NCBI GenBank assembly: GCA_023053685.1
Contig: JALIGW010000002.1
Coordinates: forward strand, 244,021,177-244,085,176
Length of the DNA stretch: 64,000 bases
Direction of reading: 5' to 3'
Source of the DNA: Diadophis punctatus similis
Lineage: Eukaryota > Chordata > Lepidosauria > Squamata > Dipsadidae
Below, piece after piece: positions 31,274-43,000 of this stretch. The notes below the pieces were generated by a model. That model saw only the letters and a program-made list of their open reading frames with translations. It had not been told where the DNA came from and searched no databases. How positions within the stretch are numbered: position 1 is the stretch's first letter; each line of letters opens with the position of its first letter. Made by a program: the position numbers and the translations under genes.

Positions 31274-31964
31274 GTGAGTAAACAAATCTGTGGTCATTAA
31301 GTAAGATGTCATGTGGGAGCTTGGCTCAATGACTGCAATGCTATACTCCTGATTGTGGTTGTTAAGCGATTTCACGTGTCATTAAGCAGACAAAGTCCCA
31401 GGTAAGGAATGTGGGGTTGTCTGAAGTGAGCAGGAGAGGCCTTGTGATTCCCAGGCACAGGCCGCATTCGACTTCAGGGCTCCTGGAGAACCTAAGAGAT
31501 GCTTTGGGACACGTTGCTTGGAAACTGTATGGAACATGCAGCTTGGAAAATGGAGCTAGGTTCTAAAGGCTTCCGATGTGGGGATTAAGGCCGCATTTCT
31601 CAGTGGTAGCGGTGACACTGGGGTGAAGGCCAGGCCTGGAGACAGTGGCAGATGGCTGAGAGTGCTGAAGGCCTCCACTCAAGGCCCAGGCCCAGCCCAG
31701 CATTGCTATCAGCCAGGGCTGCTTTGCATGGCTGGGATTAGGCTTCCAAGGGTGGTAGCAGCTTTGCATCCCACTTTAGTGGGTGGCTCCCAAATTTATA
31801 GATGGCCTCTGCCTGTCTTTGCCTGCTCCCTAGATGCCCCCCACGAGCATTGCCTGCTCCTCCCGCCATGTAAGGACCTCCAAGATCACTTAATGATTGC
31901 AACCAGGAGTGTGGGATGTCGGTTGTGCAGTGAAATGATCCTGTGATCCCTCCTCTAACCACTG

Positions 31965-32357
31965 TGTCCTGGTTCCGACTAATGATCCCAAAGGATTCAG
32001 CACTGTGAGACTTTAGGCTTCCTCAAAGAACTGCTTTATTGAGTACACCATTTCGGCACGGATGAACTTAAAACCAGCTCTAGCTGTTTCCCACGCTTTC
32101 AGTATAATTAAAGCAGTTAAAGATCCCCTCCCTCCTCTAGGGTCACAGGTCACATTGCCCAATTAGGTGTTTTTGCATTTCCTGGCAACAAGTTCCATTC
32201 ACCTGCCGGCACCTGTTGGGAATGACCTTGGTTCCCACGAGATAGCAGGTTGTTTTGCCTAGATCACATTCCATTCTTCTGCCCCCTCCCGGAGCTGTGT
32301 GGCAACTAGAGAAACGGAAGATGGCTGCGGAAGGCTCGATCCGTTTCAGAGCTGACA
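31965..32357 (-). mobile_element. Solo LTR antisense to ZNF-C
   Basis: TGTCCTGG...GCTGACA flanked by CACTG at 31960-31964 and 32358-32362. It keeps CTTTATTGAG, the reverse of a poly(A) signal. Same insertion as in units B, D and E. Confidence 0.8.
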
Positions 32358-32653
32358 CACTGCTTCACTGAAGGAGCGAGGTTCCAAGCGTGGTCATACG
32401 TTCAGGACATCTCTCTTACGAATTTAGGGACTCCCTCAATGTGCCTCAGGTGTACTGAACACCCTACCCTGGAGAGAGGGTCAGACTGGAAGACCCTCAA
32501 GGTCCCTGCCAAGGCTAAGATTTCATGATTCTCTGTGTGTCTCAAAAGGAAATATAATTCTTCATTTCTTTCTCCTTCTAACAGAGGATAAAAGATTGGA
32601 ACCAAAGATTTACCTGAAAGCCAACTATCAACAGTTAATAGAAAATCAACATA

Positions 32654-34093
32654 ATGCAGCAACCGCCAGAAAGCATGGAGTGTGGGAAACTCTTGGATCC
32701 CCCGTCAGACACAAGCAGCCCTCCGAAAAACCACGAAAGAACCCATGAATGCTCAGAGTGTGGGAAATCCTTTGCTGGCAGGTCCCTCCTTTTGACCCAC
32801 AGGAAGGACCATGTGGGAAGTGGATCCAGTCAAGGTTTGGAGGGTGAGAAATCTTTCTCTGGGAAAAACTCCAAAGATCTCAGAAGCCCCCCAACACTAA
32901 AACTTTATAAATGTGAGGAATGTGACTTACACTTCGGTCAAAAGTCACACCTTCTTACACATGAGAAAATCCACACTGCAGAGAAACCTTATCAATGTCT
33001 GGAATGTGGGAAATTTTTCCGTCAAAAAGGCACACTCAGAAACCACGTGAGAATTCACACAGGAGAGAAACCTTACAAGTGTTGGGAATGTGGGAAGAGC
33101 TTTTCTCAGAATGCAGGTCTTTGGATCCATGAGAAGATCCATGCAGGAATAAAGTCTTACAAATGCTTTGAGTGTGAAAAATATTTCACCCAGAGTTCAG
33201 CTCTTCGCAATCATCAGAAAACACACACAGGGGAGAAAAACGAAAAGTGTCTCGAATGTGGGAAATGTTTTTCCCAGAAATCAACCCTGGTGCAACATCA
33301 GAGAATTCACGCTGTAGAGAGACCCTATGAATGCCCAGAATGTGAGAAGCGATTTGTAAAATCTTCTGATCTTCGTGAACACCAGAAGAGGCACAAAGGA
33401 GAAAAATCCTATGAATGTGGGAAGTGCGGGAAAGGTTTTCTTACACGAATAGAAATTCAGATTCATGAAAGAATCCACACAGGGGAGAAGCCATTCCAAT
33501 GTGGGGAGTGTGGGATGTGCTTTCCCCGAAAACAAAACCTTGGAAGCCATCAGAGGGTCCACACAGGAGAGAAGCCATACAGATGCGTAGAATGTGGGAA
33601 ATATTTTGCTTATAAGGCAGGACTTTGGAGCCATTGTAACACCCACACAGGGGAGAAGACATATCAATGCATCGACTGTGGAAGATTTTATAGTACCTCA
33701 TCAGCCCTTAAAAGTCATGAGAAAATTCACACGGGGGAAAAAAACTACAAATGTTTAGACTGTGGGAGAACATTTGCTCAGTCATCTTCCCTTAGACGTC
33801 ACAGCCAAATCCATACAGGAGAGAAACCTCACAAATGCTCAGAGTGCGATAAATGTTTTTCCCATCAAGGTAATCTTGTGAGGCATCAGCGAATCCACAC
33901 TGGAGAAAAACCGTGTAAATGTCTGGAGTGTGGGAAATGTTTTGCCCGTCCTTCAACACTTTGCAGGCACACCAGAAGTCACGCAGGAGAATGGCCTCAC
34001 AAGTGCACAGAGTGTGAGAAACCTTTTCTTAGTAAATCAAAGCTAAAAAAGCACCAGAAAGTCCATAGCAGAGATAAATCTCTTCAGCTGTGA
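32654..34093 (+). CDS. C2H2 zinc-finger protein ZNF-C, 15 fingers
   Basis: 479 residues if the first ATG (32654) is used; the paralogues start seven codons later, at the equivalent of 32675, which has the stronger Kozak context, so 32675 may be the main start. The first ATG arises from a change of ATAAGG to ATAATG. TAA TAG in frame lie upstream. Finger 1 starts at Cys33, then fingers 2-15 at Cys87 and every 28 residues. This is the only copy that still translates the final finger and the terminal tail, because the codon that is TAG in A, B and D is TGG here. Finger 2 is followed by the atypical linker TAEKPY and finger 6 by AVERPY. Exon start 32585 after CTTCTAACAG. Best candidate for the complete ancestral architecture. 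Confidence 0.92.
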   Translation: MQQPPESMECGKLLDPPSDTSSPPKNHERTHECSECGKSFAGRSLLLTHRKDHVGSGSSQGLEGEKSFSGKNSKDLRSPPTLKLYKCEECDLHFGQKSHLLTHEKIHTAEKPYQCLECGKFFRQKGTLRNHVRIHTGEKPYKCWECGKSFSQNAGLWIHEKIHAGIKSYKCFECEKYFTQSSALRNHQKTHTGEKNEKCLECGKCFSQKSTLVQHQRIHAVERPYECPECEKRFVKSSDLREHQKRHKGEKSYECGKCGKGFLTRIEIQIHERIHTGEKPFQCGECGMCFPRKQNLGSHQRVHTGEKPYRCVECGKYFAYKAGLWSHCNTHTGEKTYQCIDCGRFYSTSSALKSHEKIHTGEKNYKCLDCGRTFAQSSSLRRHSQIHTGEKPHKCSECDKCFSHQGNLVRHQRIHTGEKPCKCLECGKCFARPSTLCRHTRSHAGEWPHKCTECEKPFLSKSKLKKHQKVHSRDKSLQL

Positions 34094-36339
34094 ACAAAGT
34101 TGGGAGCCCTTTTTTTCAACACATCTTATTGTTTACCAGGAACTTCACACAGTGACAGAAGGGAAATCCTACAATTATTTTATGTGAGTAAAATGTTTTT
34201 CCTACTGAAGCAAAGGAACCTCAGAGAGTACACAATGAGGCAAAAGGGTGTAAATGTTGGGAGTGTGAGAATATTTTGCTCTCAAAGCCGCATTATAAAC
34301 TTACCAGAGTGATTACACAAAAGAGTTATAAGTATGTGGGGAGTTGATATAATGCTTTGTAGAGTACAGGAAGTCCTTGACTTATGAATACAACTTGGAA
34401 TGCATTTTTGGTCATAAGTTCCTGCAGTCGTAAGTCAAGGAACCAGGTATTTCCCTTAATTTTTACTAGAGTGTGTTGATCAATGAGCAGAAGTGAAAAT
34501 TTAGAGAGGAGAAAATGGGGCGCAGAGTGGAATGAATCTGATGGTTTATTTAGTGCTAAAGTGTTGTTGTTGAATCTTCTGGCTGAGGATGAAGAGGGAA
34601 AGTTTTCTTTTTCCTATTATATTTTTGGAATGAATTTTTCCTCCTTTTTTCATTGTCTTTTTCATATAGTTACACATAAATATTTGCACTAACTTTCTTT
34701 CTGTGAATATAATCCTTAATAAAAGTATTGTTTAAAATAATCAAGAGGGCCTTTTTCAGGAGATGGACTGGGTGGCTCAAAACAGGCAAGATGGCAGTTC
34801 AGATTGTGCCATACTGTGCAGCCAAAGTGGGTTGAGGAAGTGGCATTCGGACCTCCCCTGGATCAGGAAATGGGCTGCGGGGAGCAGGAGGAGGAAGAAG
34901 GCCTTCAGGGAGTCCAGAGCCCATAGTTCCCAGCAGCTGCTAGAGGAGGGATCCACACTTCTCAGAGGAGGGGCGGGAAACCTGTCGCAAGAGGCTACCG
35001 GAAGATGCCCCCTAGAGGAGAGATGGGGAACTGTCCCAGCAGGATCCACCCTTGGTGGGGATCTGGAGGGGGGAGGGAAATGAGGGGAAGGGGAGGCACT
35101 TCCTGAGGGACCTCCTCTATCTTCCCAGAGTGGAAAAGGGCAGGCAGGCACTCAACTGGTCCAGCAGTCATCCTAAAGCTTTGGAGGGAACGTTGGATCT
35201 CAGTGAGGTCTCTTTGCCACCCCCAAAAAATGGCAATACGAGATGGGAAGAGACTCCCAGGAACTCTCTGGGCTGCAAGGAAAGTAATATCCATGCTTCT
35301 CTATCCCTCTTCCTTTGTGGGAGATCTGGGGAGGGGGTCACAATACGGATATCTACACCCATACTCCTGGGCTCTCCCAACCCTTAGACCCCACCTTCCC
35401 TGGATACCCCAAACTTTTCTTCTCTCCCACAATCTTCAGCCCCACTAGCTTTCTTTGAATGGTTTTCGAGGCCTCTTTCCTGTCCCCCTCCCAAATAGAC
35501 CCCCTCTTTTCAGTCTTGGTGTGTGTGTGTGGTGCAGCTTCAGGGGGCTTCTTCATGCCAGGACCAGAGGGCACTGTGGGCTTCCTTTTGTGCCCCCCTC
35601 CCCATGATTCTCCACTTGAATCTCCCTTTCTCTGTGTGCCTGGAGGGATGGACTACAAGCCCCTTTAAGGTCTTTTAAGACCCCCACGAGTCCAGGCTGG
35701 CTCTGCCGAGGTTTCAAAAGTGGAGCCAGAGGGTTTCTATGGAGAGCCTCCATCCTCCAGGTCATGGTTGTCCCTAAGATGCTGTTCCAAAAGGCATCTG
35801 GACTTTCTTGTTTTTTCCCCCTTGAAAACGTTTCCCTTCTCATCCCAGAAGCTTCCCCAGTTCTGACTGAGCGGTGGAGGATGGAAGGATGGAAATTCCT
35901 TGTAGTCCTTTGGTGCTGAATCAGGGTGCAAAGGGGTGTGGAGCCTCCCTGAGGCTGCTGAAAGGACCCTGTTGTAGACTGGAGGTTGGGGGGAGGGTCC
36001 TTTCCACCCCCCCCTAAAACTTTTAGGCTTGCTATGCTAAATAGCTTCATGTCTCCCCAGGTCACAGGTATCTTACAAAGTGTCCCAGTTTCATGTGCCA
36101 GCTATGTGGTTTTTCTTATGAGCGAGCTATTCTTCTTTCTAATATCCTGGCTAGTGGTTTCCTAACTGGTAAGTTGCTAGTCTCTGCCTCCCTAGGACTA
36201 TGGATCCCCCCCTCCCCCTCCCCTCCCCCCTGCAGAGAAGGATAAAAGCAGTTCAAATCTTTGTCTCAGGCAGCCCCTCCCCCCACTCTCCCCAAGAGAG
36301 GGAGAGGAAGAGGAAGAGGCAGAGGGAGAAATTCAATGC
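34094..36339. other. 3' flank block, ZNF-C copy
   Basis: Candidate 3'UTR, short inverted-repeat element at about 34369-34447, poly(A) signal at 34718, GC-rich flank, then the truncated inverted-repeat element from about 35798. It shows the empty site for the L1 found in the ZNF-B unit. No gene. Confidence 0.6.
34718..34723 (+). terminator. Candidate poly(A) signal of ZNF-C
   Basis: AATAAA in CCTTAATAAAAGTAT at the conserved position. Confidence 0.5.
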
Positions 36340-36998
36340 AGAGAAAAGTTAAGTCCTACACTTAGGTAAGAAAAACCAAAAATATACATATAAACTGGGT
36401 GAAACCAGACTCAATGCCAGCAGTGTGCAGCGGCAGCCAAAACAGCCAATGCAATCCTAAACTGCATTAATAGAGGGATACAATCTAGGTCTAGGGAGGT
36501 ACTAATACCACTCTATAAAGCCTTAGTTGGACCACACCTAGAGTACTCCATCCAGTTTTGGTCACCACACTATAAAAAAGATGTTGAGACTCTAGAGAAA
36601 GTGCAGAGAAGAGCAACCAGGATGATCAGAGGACTGGAGACTAAAACATATGAAGAACATTTACAGGAACTGGGCATGGATAGTCTAGTGAAGAGAAGGA
36701 CCAGGGGAGACATGAGAGCAGTGTTCCAATATTTGAGGGGCTGCCACAGAGAGGAGGGGGTCAGGCTATTTTCCAAAGCACCTGAAGGCCAGACAAGGAA
36801 TAATGGATGGAAATAATGGACCAATGAAAGATTCAACCTGGAAATAAAGGAGAAAATTTCTGACAGTGAAAACAATCGACCAATGGAACAGCTTTTGCCT
36901 TCAGAGGTTATGAGAGCTCCAACACTTGAGACTTTCAAGAAGAAATTGGACAGCCATTTGTCGGAAATGGTGTAGGGACTCCTGCTTTGGGGGGTGGT
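36340..36998 (+). mobile_element. CR1 LINE, 3' part
   Basis: Same insertion as at 25280, reading the CR1 reverse-transcriptase C-terminus with KVQRRATRMIRGLE and KRRTRGDMRAVFQYLRG. It resumes after the SINE at about 37322-37370. Confidence 0.92.
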
Positions 36999-37004
36999 TG
37001 GACT

Positions 37005-37084
<80 letters not shown>

Positions 37085-37319
37085 TTTTGTGAGATTTATA
37101 TACCGCCTCACAGTGCAAGCACTCTCTAAGCGGTTTACACCATTAAACAATGTATATTTATATTGCCCCCAACAATCTGGGTCCTCATTTTACCTACCTC
37201 GGAAGGATGGAAGGCTGAGTCAACCTTGAGCCAGTGAAATTTGAACCGCTGACCTGCGGATCACAGTCAGCTAAAGTGGCCTGTAGTATTGCCTCTAACC
37301 ACTGCGCCACCTCGGCTCT
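36999..37319 (-). mobile_element. Sauria-type SINE, minus strand, intact sister
   Basis: (ATTT)n at 36999-37086 as reversed tail, body GGAAGGATGGAAGGCTGAGT, head GCGCCACCTCGGCTC. Nested in CR1. It lacks the hAT insertion of the sister copy, giving the empty site. Confidence 0.9.
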
Positions 37320-37720
37320 TTGACTAGATGAGCTACAAGGTTCCTTCCGACTCTGTTAATCTGTTAATCAGGAGCAAAGCTGCTTAATTATTTGTTCTAA
37401 GGCAAAGAAATGAAGATAAAACATTTTTTCCCCCAGAGTTCATATTCCTCGCTCTCATGTCCATTATCTGCACACCTGGGTCCTATCTCCACATGTGAGC
37501 CTTCCTCTGACCCCCCAGGGCCTCATGTGTACATACATTCCATCACCTGATCCTTCACATGTCTTTTACATGCAGACGGACATCTCCTCCTGATGGGTTG
37601 GTCTACCTGTGTTGTGCCCTGTTTTTGTGACAAGATATAAATCCTCTCTCTCTCCCCCCTCCCCCACCCCGGTCAGTTTCTTCTATGAGAAGCTATATAT
37701 ATATTTCCTTTTGGGGGGGG

Positions 37721-37903
37721 AAATGCACCTACTGTGATTGCGAGAAATGTTCCACCCACCCTTCAGAATTTCGCAGGCACACCCGAAATCAACCAGGCAA
37801 GTGCCTTTCCAAGTGTGCAGAGTGAGAGAAAGCTTTTCATTGTAAATCAAAGCTAAAAATCCATCAGAAAGTCCATAGAAGAGAGAAATCTCTTCAGTCC
37901 TGA
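37721..37903 (+). pseudogene. Zinc-finger fragment behind ZNF-C unit
   Basis: Same two decayed terminal fingers as 28214-28396, ending at TGA 37901-37903, including the CAE-stop defect in the second finger. No start or upstream fingers. Confidence 0.85.
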
Positions 37904-38470
37904 ACAACATTGGGGACTCTTTTTTTCAAAAGTCACATCTTAATGTTCACCAGGAACTTCACACAATGACAATAGAGGAATCGTACAATTGTTTGGTGTG
38001 GGGAAAAGGTTCTGGCACTCATATGACCCAATCACATTTTATAGCATGTTTTGTGGTTGTAAGGAAAAAGGAATCCTAAGTATAAAGCAAATCTGATGGC
38101 AAAAGCCAGCCGGTTGACAAGTGCTCATAATGTGGTCACATAACATGGAAAGCGGGCGGGAGAAAAACATTTTACAATGGCCAGAATTGTTTTATGGGCC
38201 ATCAATGCTTGCCTTAAGTTGAGAACTACTTGTAATGAAATCTTGATAAACCTTGGAGCATTTGCAAAAGGGAGTCACCAAAGACAAATTCCTTGTGCAT
38301 CCAATCACATTTGGCCAATAAATAATTCTGTTCTATTCTGTTCTATATAAATCTTTGGAATATTGCAAAATACTGACTTCACTGAGACCTCTGTGACCTC
38401 CATAGAGAAATCACTTCAAATAGTTTAAATTTAGTGCAAGGTTTTTGTGGGATTCATTGGCTTCACTAAA
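37904..38470. repeat. Duplicated flank with LINE-like tail
   Basis: Matches 28397-28966 and ends with TGGCCAATAAATAATTCTG and a short TTCTATTCTG run. No gene. Confidence 0.6.
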
Positions 38471-39289
38471 TGAGACCCTCCTTAACTCATCACTTTCCTC
38501 TAACCATTAATTCTCTCCTCTTCCTCCGTCCTCCATGAAATGGCATCTCCTCCCCATCCCTACCCAAGATAATGTTTTCCTAGCAGTTTTACTTGGGAAG
38601 TGATCTCTTTCCCACTGATCCCATAGAAATGTCCTTTGTGCCATAGAAATCCCTATGTCCTTTGTGACATAGTTGCTGATGTGCTCAGAAGCTGGGATCT
38701 GCCCGACTCCTATTGGCTACTTCAGGGGGGCTTCTGGAATCTTCCCGCCCCCTATGAGCCCCTTGATCTGGACACCTGGTTCCCCAGAAATGCCTGGTAC
38801 CTGGATGCTCCTCCAGTCTGATGGAGGCTTTTTCTCTTTATGGATTTAAGGCTCTTTGGGAAGAAGATCCAGTCCTGGGATACATGGAAGGTCAACTGTG
38901 AGCCTCCTCAGAAGTAGATTCCACTGTAGCACAAGGGATGAGGTGCCCATAATTGAAGGGGGAACAGAATTCCCCTCGAAGCTGCTCTTCCTCTGGGTCA
39001 GGATCCCCCCCCCCTCTTCTCCAGCTCCAGAAACGCCAGGAGCCTTAAAATCAGTCAGGGAGAATAGCTCAGGGTGGAAATGGGGGGTCCTTGGTGGTCT
39101 CTGAGCTTCGGGGTTTCCCCAGAGACGTCTCATTACCCAAACTAGGTAACATCATCAGGGCAGCAACCAACCACCAACCTCAGGGAGCCCCAAGGACCCT
39201 TCAACTCTTACGGGGCCTTTTTGCGCAACTCTTTCAGGGCATCTGCGGAGCTTCAGCTTCCAGCGAGATCACAGACAGACAGACACACA
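38471..39289. repeat. 5' flank of the tandem unit, copy 3
   Basis: Homologous to 1-780 and 28967-29759. It includes a small duplication around CATAGAAATGTCC/CATAGAAATCCC (about 38625-38665). Non-coding. Confidence 0.8.
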
Positions 39290-39652
39290 CAATATCACAA
39301 AAACACACAAAGGGTTTCGGAGCACGTGGTCCTGGGAAGACACATTGGGGGCCAATAGCGGAGGGGGAAGGAGAAGAGGCGGGGCTTCAAGGTGGGGGCG
39401 GAGCCTGAGAGGAAGCCAGAAGCCGCTCCCCCCCGCCTCTCCCCTCCCACTGGCTGGATATCCGCCTCCCTTCGCCCGGCGAGGATCGGCTGGATATCTC
39501 GGGAGAGGATCTGGCGTTGCCTGCAGGGAGCGGCTCCCTTCCTTCCCTCCAGGGGGGCAAAGGGGGCTCGGTCCCCGGGCTGGATCTGCCCCCTCCTCGC
39601 CCGGCCAAGGCTCCCCGGGAGATGCCGGATGGTTCCGGGAAGGAAGTTTGGG
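39290..39652 (+). promoter_or_regulatory. Promoter/first exon of ZNF-D
   Basis: AGCACGTGGTCC, GAGGCGGGGC, GGGGGCGGAGCC and a consensus donor TTTGG|GTAAGT at 39652/39653. Nearly the same as the ZNF-C promoter. Confidence 0.6.
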
Positions 39653-40470
39653 GTAAGTTCCTTCAGAAGGTCTTTCTGTGGTTCCTCAGACCACGAGGTC
39701 TCTGAGCATGCGTATCCCGCAAGTGCTGTTCAAAAAAAAAAAGGTATAAATTGTGCTTTAAAACATTTTCTGAGGTTTGTAATGTGCTATTAACACACTC
39801 TGACCTCTTTTCAACGGGGACGTTTCGGGGGAATTAAAGGAGTTTAAATTAGTTGAATTGAGCTCTTTCTTAACCCACAAAAGGGATCCTCTTTCTTTGA
39901 GCTCTGTCTGTCCTTTGTTTTTCTGCTAATGTTTTCTTTGCTTTTGCTTTAAAAAGATGCGTAGAATTTCTAAACTTTGTTATTTTTCTTGTTTTGCCCA
40001 GAAGAGGCTTTGATGTAGGAGCCCCTACATCACAGGTGGATGTTTTAATGGTGGATGTTTATTTATTTATTTATTTGTTTGTTTTATTAACTTTATATGC
40101 CGCCCAACTCCCAAAGGACTCTTTTTCAAAGCACAAAGGAAGTTTTGAGGGGGGTCTTGTGAGGAGCTGCTGGAACAAGCTGATGGCCAGAAGGCTCACT
40201 TAAATAATTGTAAATAAATTTATGAAAAGCCTAACTGGAATCTTTGTGGCCTTGCAGCCTCCAAAAAGAGCAGGAAAGAGCAGCCCTTTTCACACACGCT
40301 CTGCCCCATCTGATCTCTCTCATCTTCCACGGAGTCTTCCTTCGCACAACTATGCTTTGGTCCCTGTTGGACTTCATCCTGCTGGTTTCTTCCGTTTTGT
40401 CTTATTAAGATATTTTGCATTACGATTTAATCTTCATCATTTTCTATCCCTTACCAATCATTGGTAAAGT
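39653..40470 (+). other. Intron block of ZNF-D
   Basis: Non-coding, with the conserved GTTTTGCCCAG|AAGAGG and GGCCTTGCAG|CC tracts and the ATTTATTT insert at about 40058-40125. Confidence 0.4.
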
Positions 40471-40683
40471 GAGCCGAAGTGGCCCAGTGGTTAAAATGCA
40501 GCACTGCAGTTCAGCAGTTCAAATCTCACGGGCTCAAGGTTGACTCAGCCTTCCATCCTTCCGAGGTAGGAAAAATGAGGACCCAGATTGTTGGGGGTAA
40601 TATGCTGAACTCTGTAAACCGCTTAGAGAGGGCTGTAAAGCACTATGAAGCGGTATATAAGTCTAAGTGCTATTGCTATTCTA
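40471..40683 (+). mobile_element. Sauria-type SINE in ZNF-D intron
   Basis: Head GAGCCGAAGTGGCCCAGTGG, body CTCAGCCTTCCATCCTTCCG, tail GTGCTATTGCTATTC. Absent from the other units, so inserted after they split. Confidence 0.9.
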
Positions 40684-40766
40684 TTTTCTCCTGCCCTTCC
40701 AGGTCATTTACAGATCATGTTCAATATCACTGTCTGCATCTGAGCTTTTTTCATTTCTCTTTGCAG

Positions 40767-40998
40767 GAGGCCAGTGAGGATGTGGCCGTGAACTTCACAG
40801 AGGAGAAAGAGACGTTCCTGGATTGGGATCCACCAACCTTTGGCCAGGACTCCTTTCCAGAGAATTTGGAAATCGTGGCCTGGATGGAGAAGCAGCTTCC
40901 TGCACAAAGGGCCAATCGATTAAGGAGAAACCAAATGGGTCAGCAGTGAGGGTCATACCTGGATTTGACCCAGAGACCTCTTCATTGTAACTTTAAAG
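40767..40998 (+). other. KRAB-A-like exon of ZNF-D
   Basis: Acceptor TCTCTTTGCAG|GAG and donor TTTAAAG|GTGAGT. Frame EASEDVAVNFTEEKETFLD, then PENLEIVAWMEKQLPAQRAN, ending at TGA 40947-40949 before the donor, as in ZNF-B and module N. Confidence 0.65.
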
Positions 40999-41134
40999 GT
41001 GAGTAAACAAATCTTGGTTTGGAGAACAAGCATCCGTTTTTTAAATCTTTATTTGACAAATGAGCAATGCAGAAAAATTGGCATTACTGAAGTCCACGTA
41101 TGCCATTATCCCGTGATCCCTCCTCTAACCACTG

Positions 41135-41522
41135 TGTTCTGGTTCCAACTAATGATCCCAAAGGATTCAGCACTCTGAGATTTTAGGCTTCCTCAAACAA
41201 CTGCTTTATTGAGTACATCATTTCGGCACGGATGAACTTAAAACCACCTCCAGCTGTTTCCCACGCTTTCAGCGTAATTAAACGTTAGACATCCCCCCTC
41301 ACCTAGGGTCACAGGTCACATTGCCCAATTAGGTGTTCTTGCATCTCCTGGCAACAAGTTCCAGTCTCCTGCCGGCACCTGTTGAGAATGACCTTGGTTC
41401 CCACGAGATAGCAGGTTGTTTTGCCTAGATCGCATTCCATTCTTCTCCCCCCTCCCTGAGTTGTGTGGAGCTAGAGAAACGGAAGATGGCTGTGGCAGGC
41501 TCGATCCGTTTCAGAGTTGACA
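41135..41522 (-). mobile_element. Solo LTR antisense to ZNF-D
   Basis: TGTTCTGG...GTTGACA flanked by CACTG at 41130-41134 and 41523-41527. It keeps the reversed poly(A) signal CTTTATTGAG. About 900 bp of sequence between KRAB-like exon and LTR present in units B, C and E is missing here. Confidence 0.8.
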
Positions 41523-41845
41523 CACTGCTTCACTGAAAGACCGAGGTTCCAGTCCCAAGCGTGGTCATACGTTGAGGACATCTCTCTTACGAATTTAGGG
41601 ACTCCCTCAATGTGCCTCAGGTGTACTGAGCATCCTACCCTGGGCAGAGGGTCAGACTGGAAGACCCTCAAGGTGCCTGCCAAGGCTAAGAGTTCATGAT
41701 TGATTGTGTGTCTCAAAAGGAAATATAATTCTTCACTTCTTTCTCCTTCTAACAGAGGATAAAAGATTGTAACCAAAGATTTACCTGCAAGCCAACTATC
41801 AAGGGATAATAGAAAATCAACATAAGGCAGCAACCGTCAGAAAGC

Positions 41846-43000
41846 ATGGAGGGTGGGAAACTCTTGGATCCCCCGTCAGACACAAGCAGCCCTCCGAAAA
41901 ACCACGGAAGAACCCATGAATGCTCAGATTGTGGGAAATCCTTTGCTTGCAGGTCCCTCCTTTTGACCCACAGGAAGGTCCATGTGGGAAGTGGATCCAG
42001 TGAAGGTTTGGAGGGTGAGAAATCTTTATCTGGGAAAAACTCCAAAGATCTCAGAAGCCCCCCAACACTAAAACACTATAAATGTGAGGAATGTGGTTTA
42101 TGCTTTAGTCGAAAGTCAAGCCTTCTTACACATCAGAAAATCCACACTGGAGAGAAACCTTATCAATGTCTGGAATGTGGGAATTTTTTCTGTAGAAAAA
42201 CCCATCTCAGAATCCACGAGAGAATTCACACAGGAGAGAAACCTTTCAAGTGTTGGGAATGTGGGAAGAGCTTTTCTCAGAAGTCAGGTCTTTCGTCCCA
42301 TGAGAAGATTCATGCAGGAACAAAGTCTTACAAGTGCTTTGAGTGTGGAAAATGTTTCACCCAGAGTTCATCTCTTCACAGTCATTGGAAAACACACACA
42401 GGGGAGAAAAACGAAAAGTGCCTCGAATGTGGGAAATGTTTTTCCCAGAAATCAACCCTGGTGCAACATCAGAGAATTCACACCGGAGAGAGACCCTATG
42501 AATGCCCAGAATGTGAGAAGCGATTTATGTATTCTTCTGAACTTCGGAGACACCAGAAGAGGCACAAAGGAGAAAAATCCTATGAATGTGGGAAGTGCGG
42601 GAAACGTTTTCTGACACGAAAAGAGCTTCAGATTCATCAGAGAATCCACACGGGGGAGAAGCCATTCAAATGTGGGGAGTGTGGGATGTGCTTTTCCCAA
42701 AAACAAAACCTTGGAAGCCATCAGAGGGTCCACACAGGAGAGAAGCCATACAGATGCAGTTTAGACTGTGGGAAAGCATTTGCTCTGTCATCTCACCTTA
42801 GACGTCACAGCCGAATCCATACAGGAGAGAAACCCTATAAATGCCCAGAGTGTGATAAATGTTTTTCCCAGAAAGATCATCTTTTGAAGCATCAACGAAT
42901 CCACATTGGTGAAAAACCATGTAAATGTCTGGAGTGTGGGAAATGTTTTGCCCGTTCTTCAACACTTCACATGCACACCCGAAATCATGCAGGAGAGTAG
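41846..43000 (+). CDS. C2H2 zinc-finger protein ZNF-D, 12 fingers
   Basis: 384 residues. Finger 1 (Cys26), spacer, fingers 2-9 at Cys80 and every 28 residues. Finger 10 begins at Cys304 as RCSLDCGKAF: its cysteines are three residues apart instead of two. The sequence joins the start of family finger 10 to the LDCG core of family finger 12, so two fingers were deleted in frame, leaving one extra codon. Whether this finger still binds zinc is unclear. Fingers 11 and 12 follow, then TAG. The terminal finger beyond the stop is also broken by a one-base insertion. Exon start 41756 after CTTCTAACAG; in-frame TAA TAG precede the ATG. Other fingers look functional. Confidence 0.9.
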   Translation: MEGGKLLDPPSDTSSPPKNHGRTHECSDCGKSFACRSLLLTHRKVHVGSGSSEGLEGEKSLSGKNSKDLRSPPTLKHYKCEECGLCFSRKSSLLTHQKIHTGEKPYQCLECGNFFCRKTHLRIHERIHTGEKPFKCWECGKSFSQKSGLSSHEKIHAGTKSYKCFECGKCFTQSSSLHSHWKTHTGEKNEKCLECGKCFSQKSTLVQHQRIHTGERPYECPECEKRFMYSSELRRHQKRHKGEKSYECGKCGKRFLTRKELQIHQRIHTGEKPFKCGECGMCFSQKQNLGSHQRVHTGEKPYRCSLDCGKAFALSSHLRRHSRIHTGEKPYKCPECDKCFSQKDHLLKHQRIHIGEKPCKCLECGKCFARSSTLHMHTRNHAGE

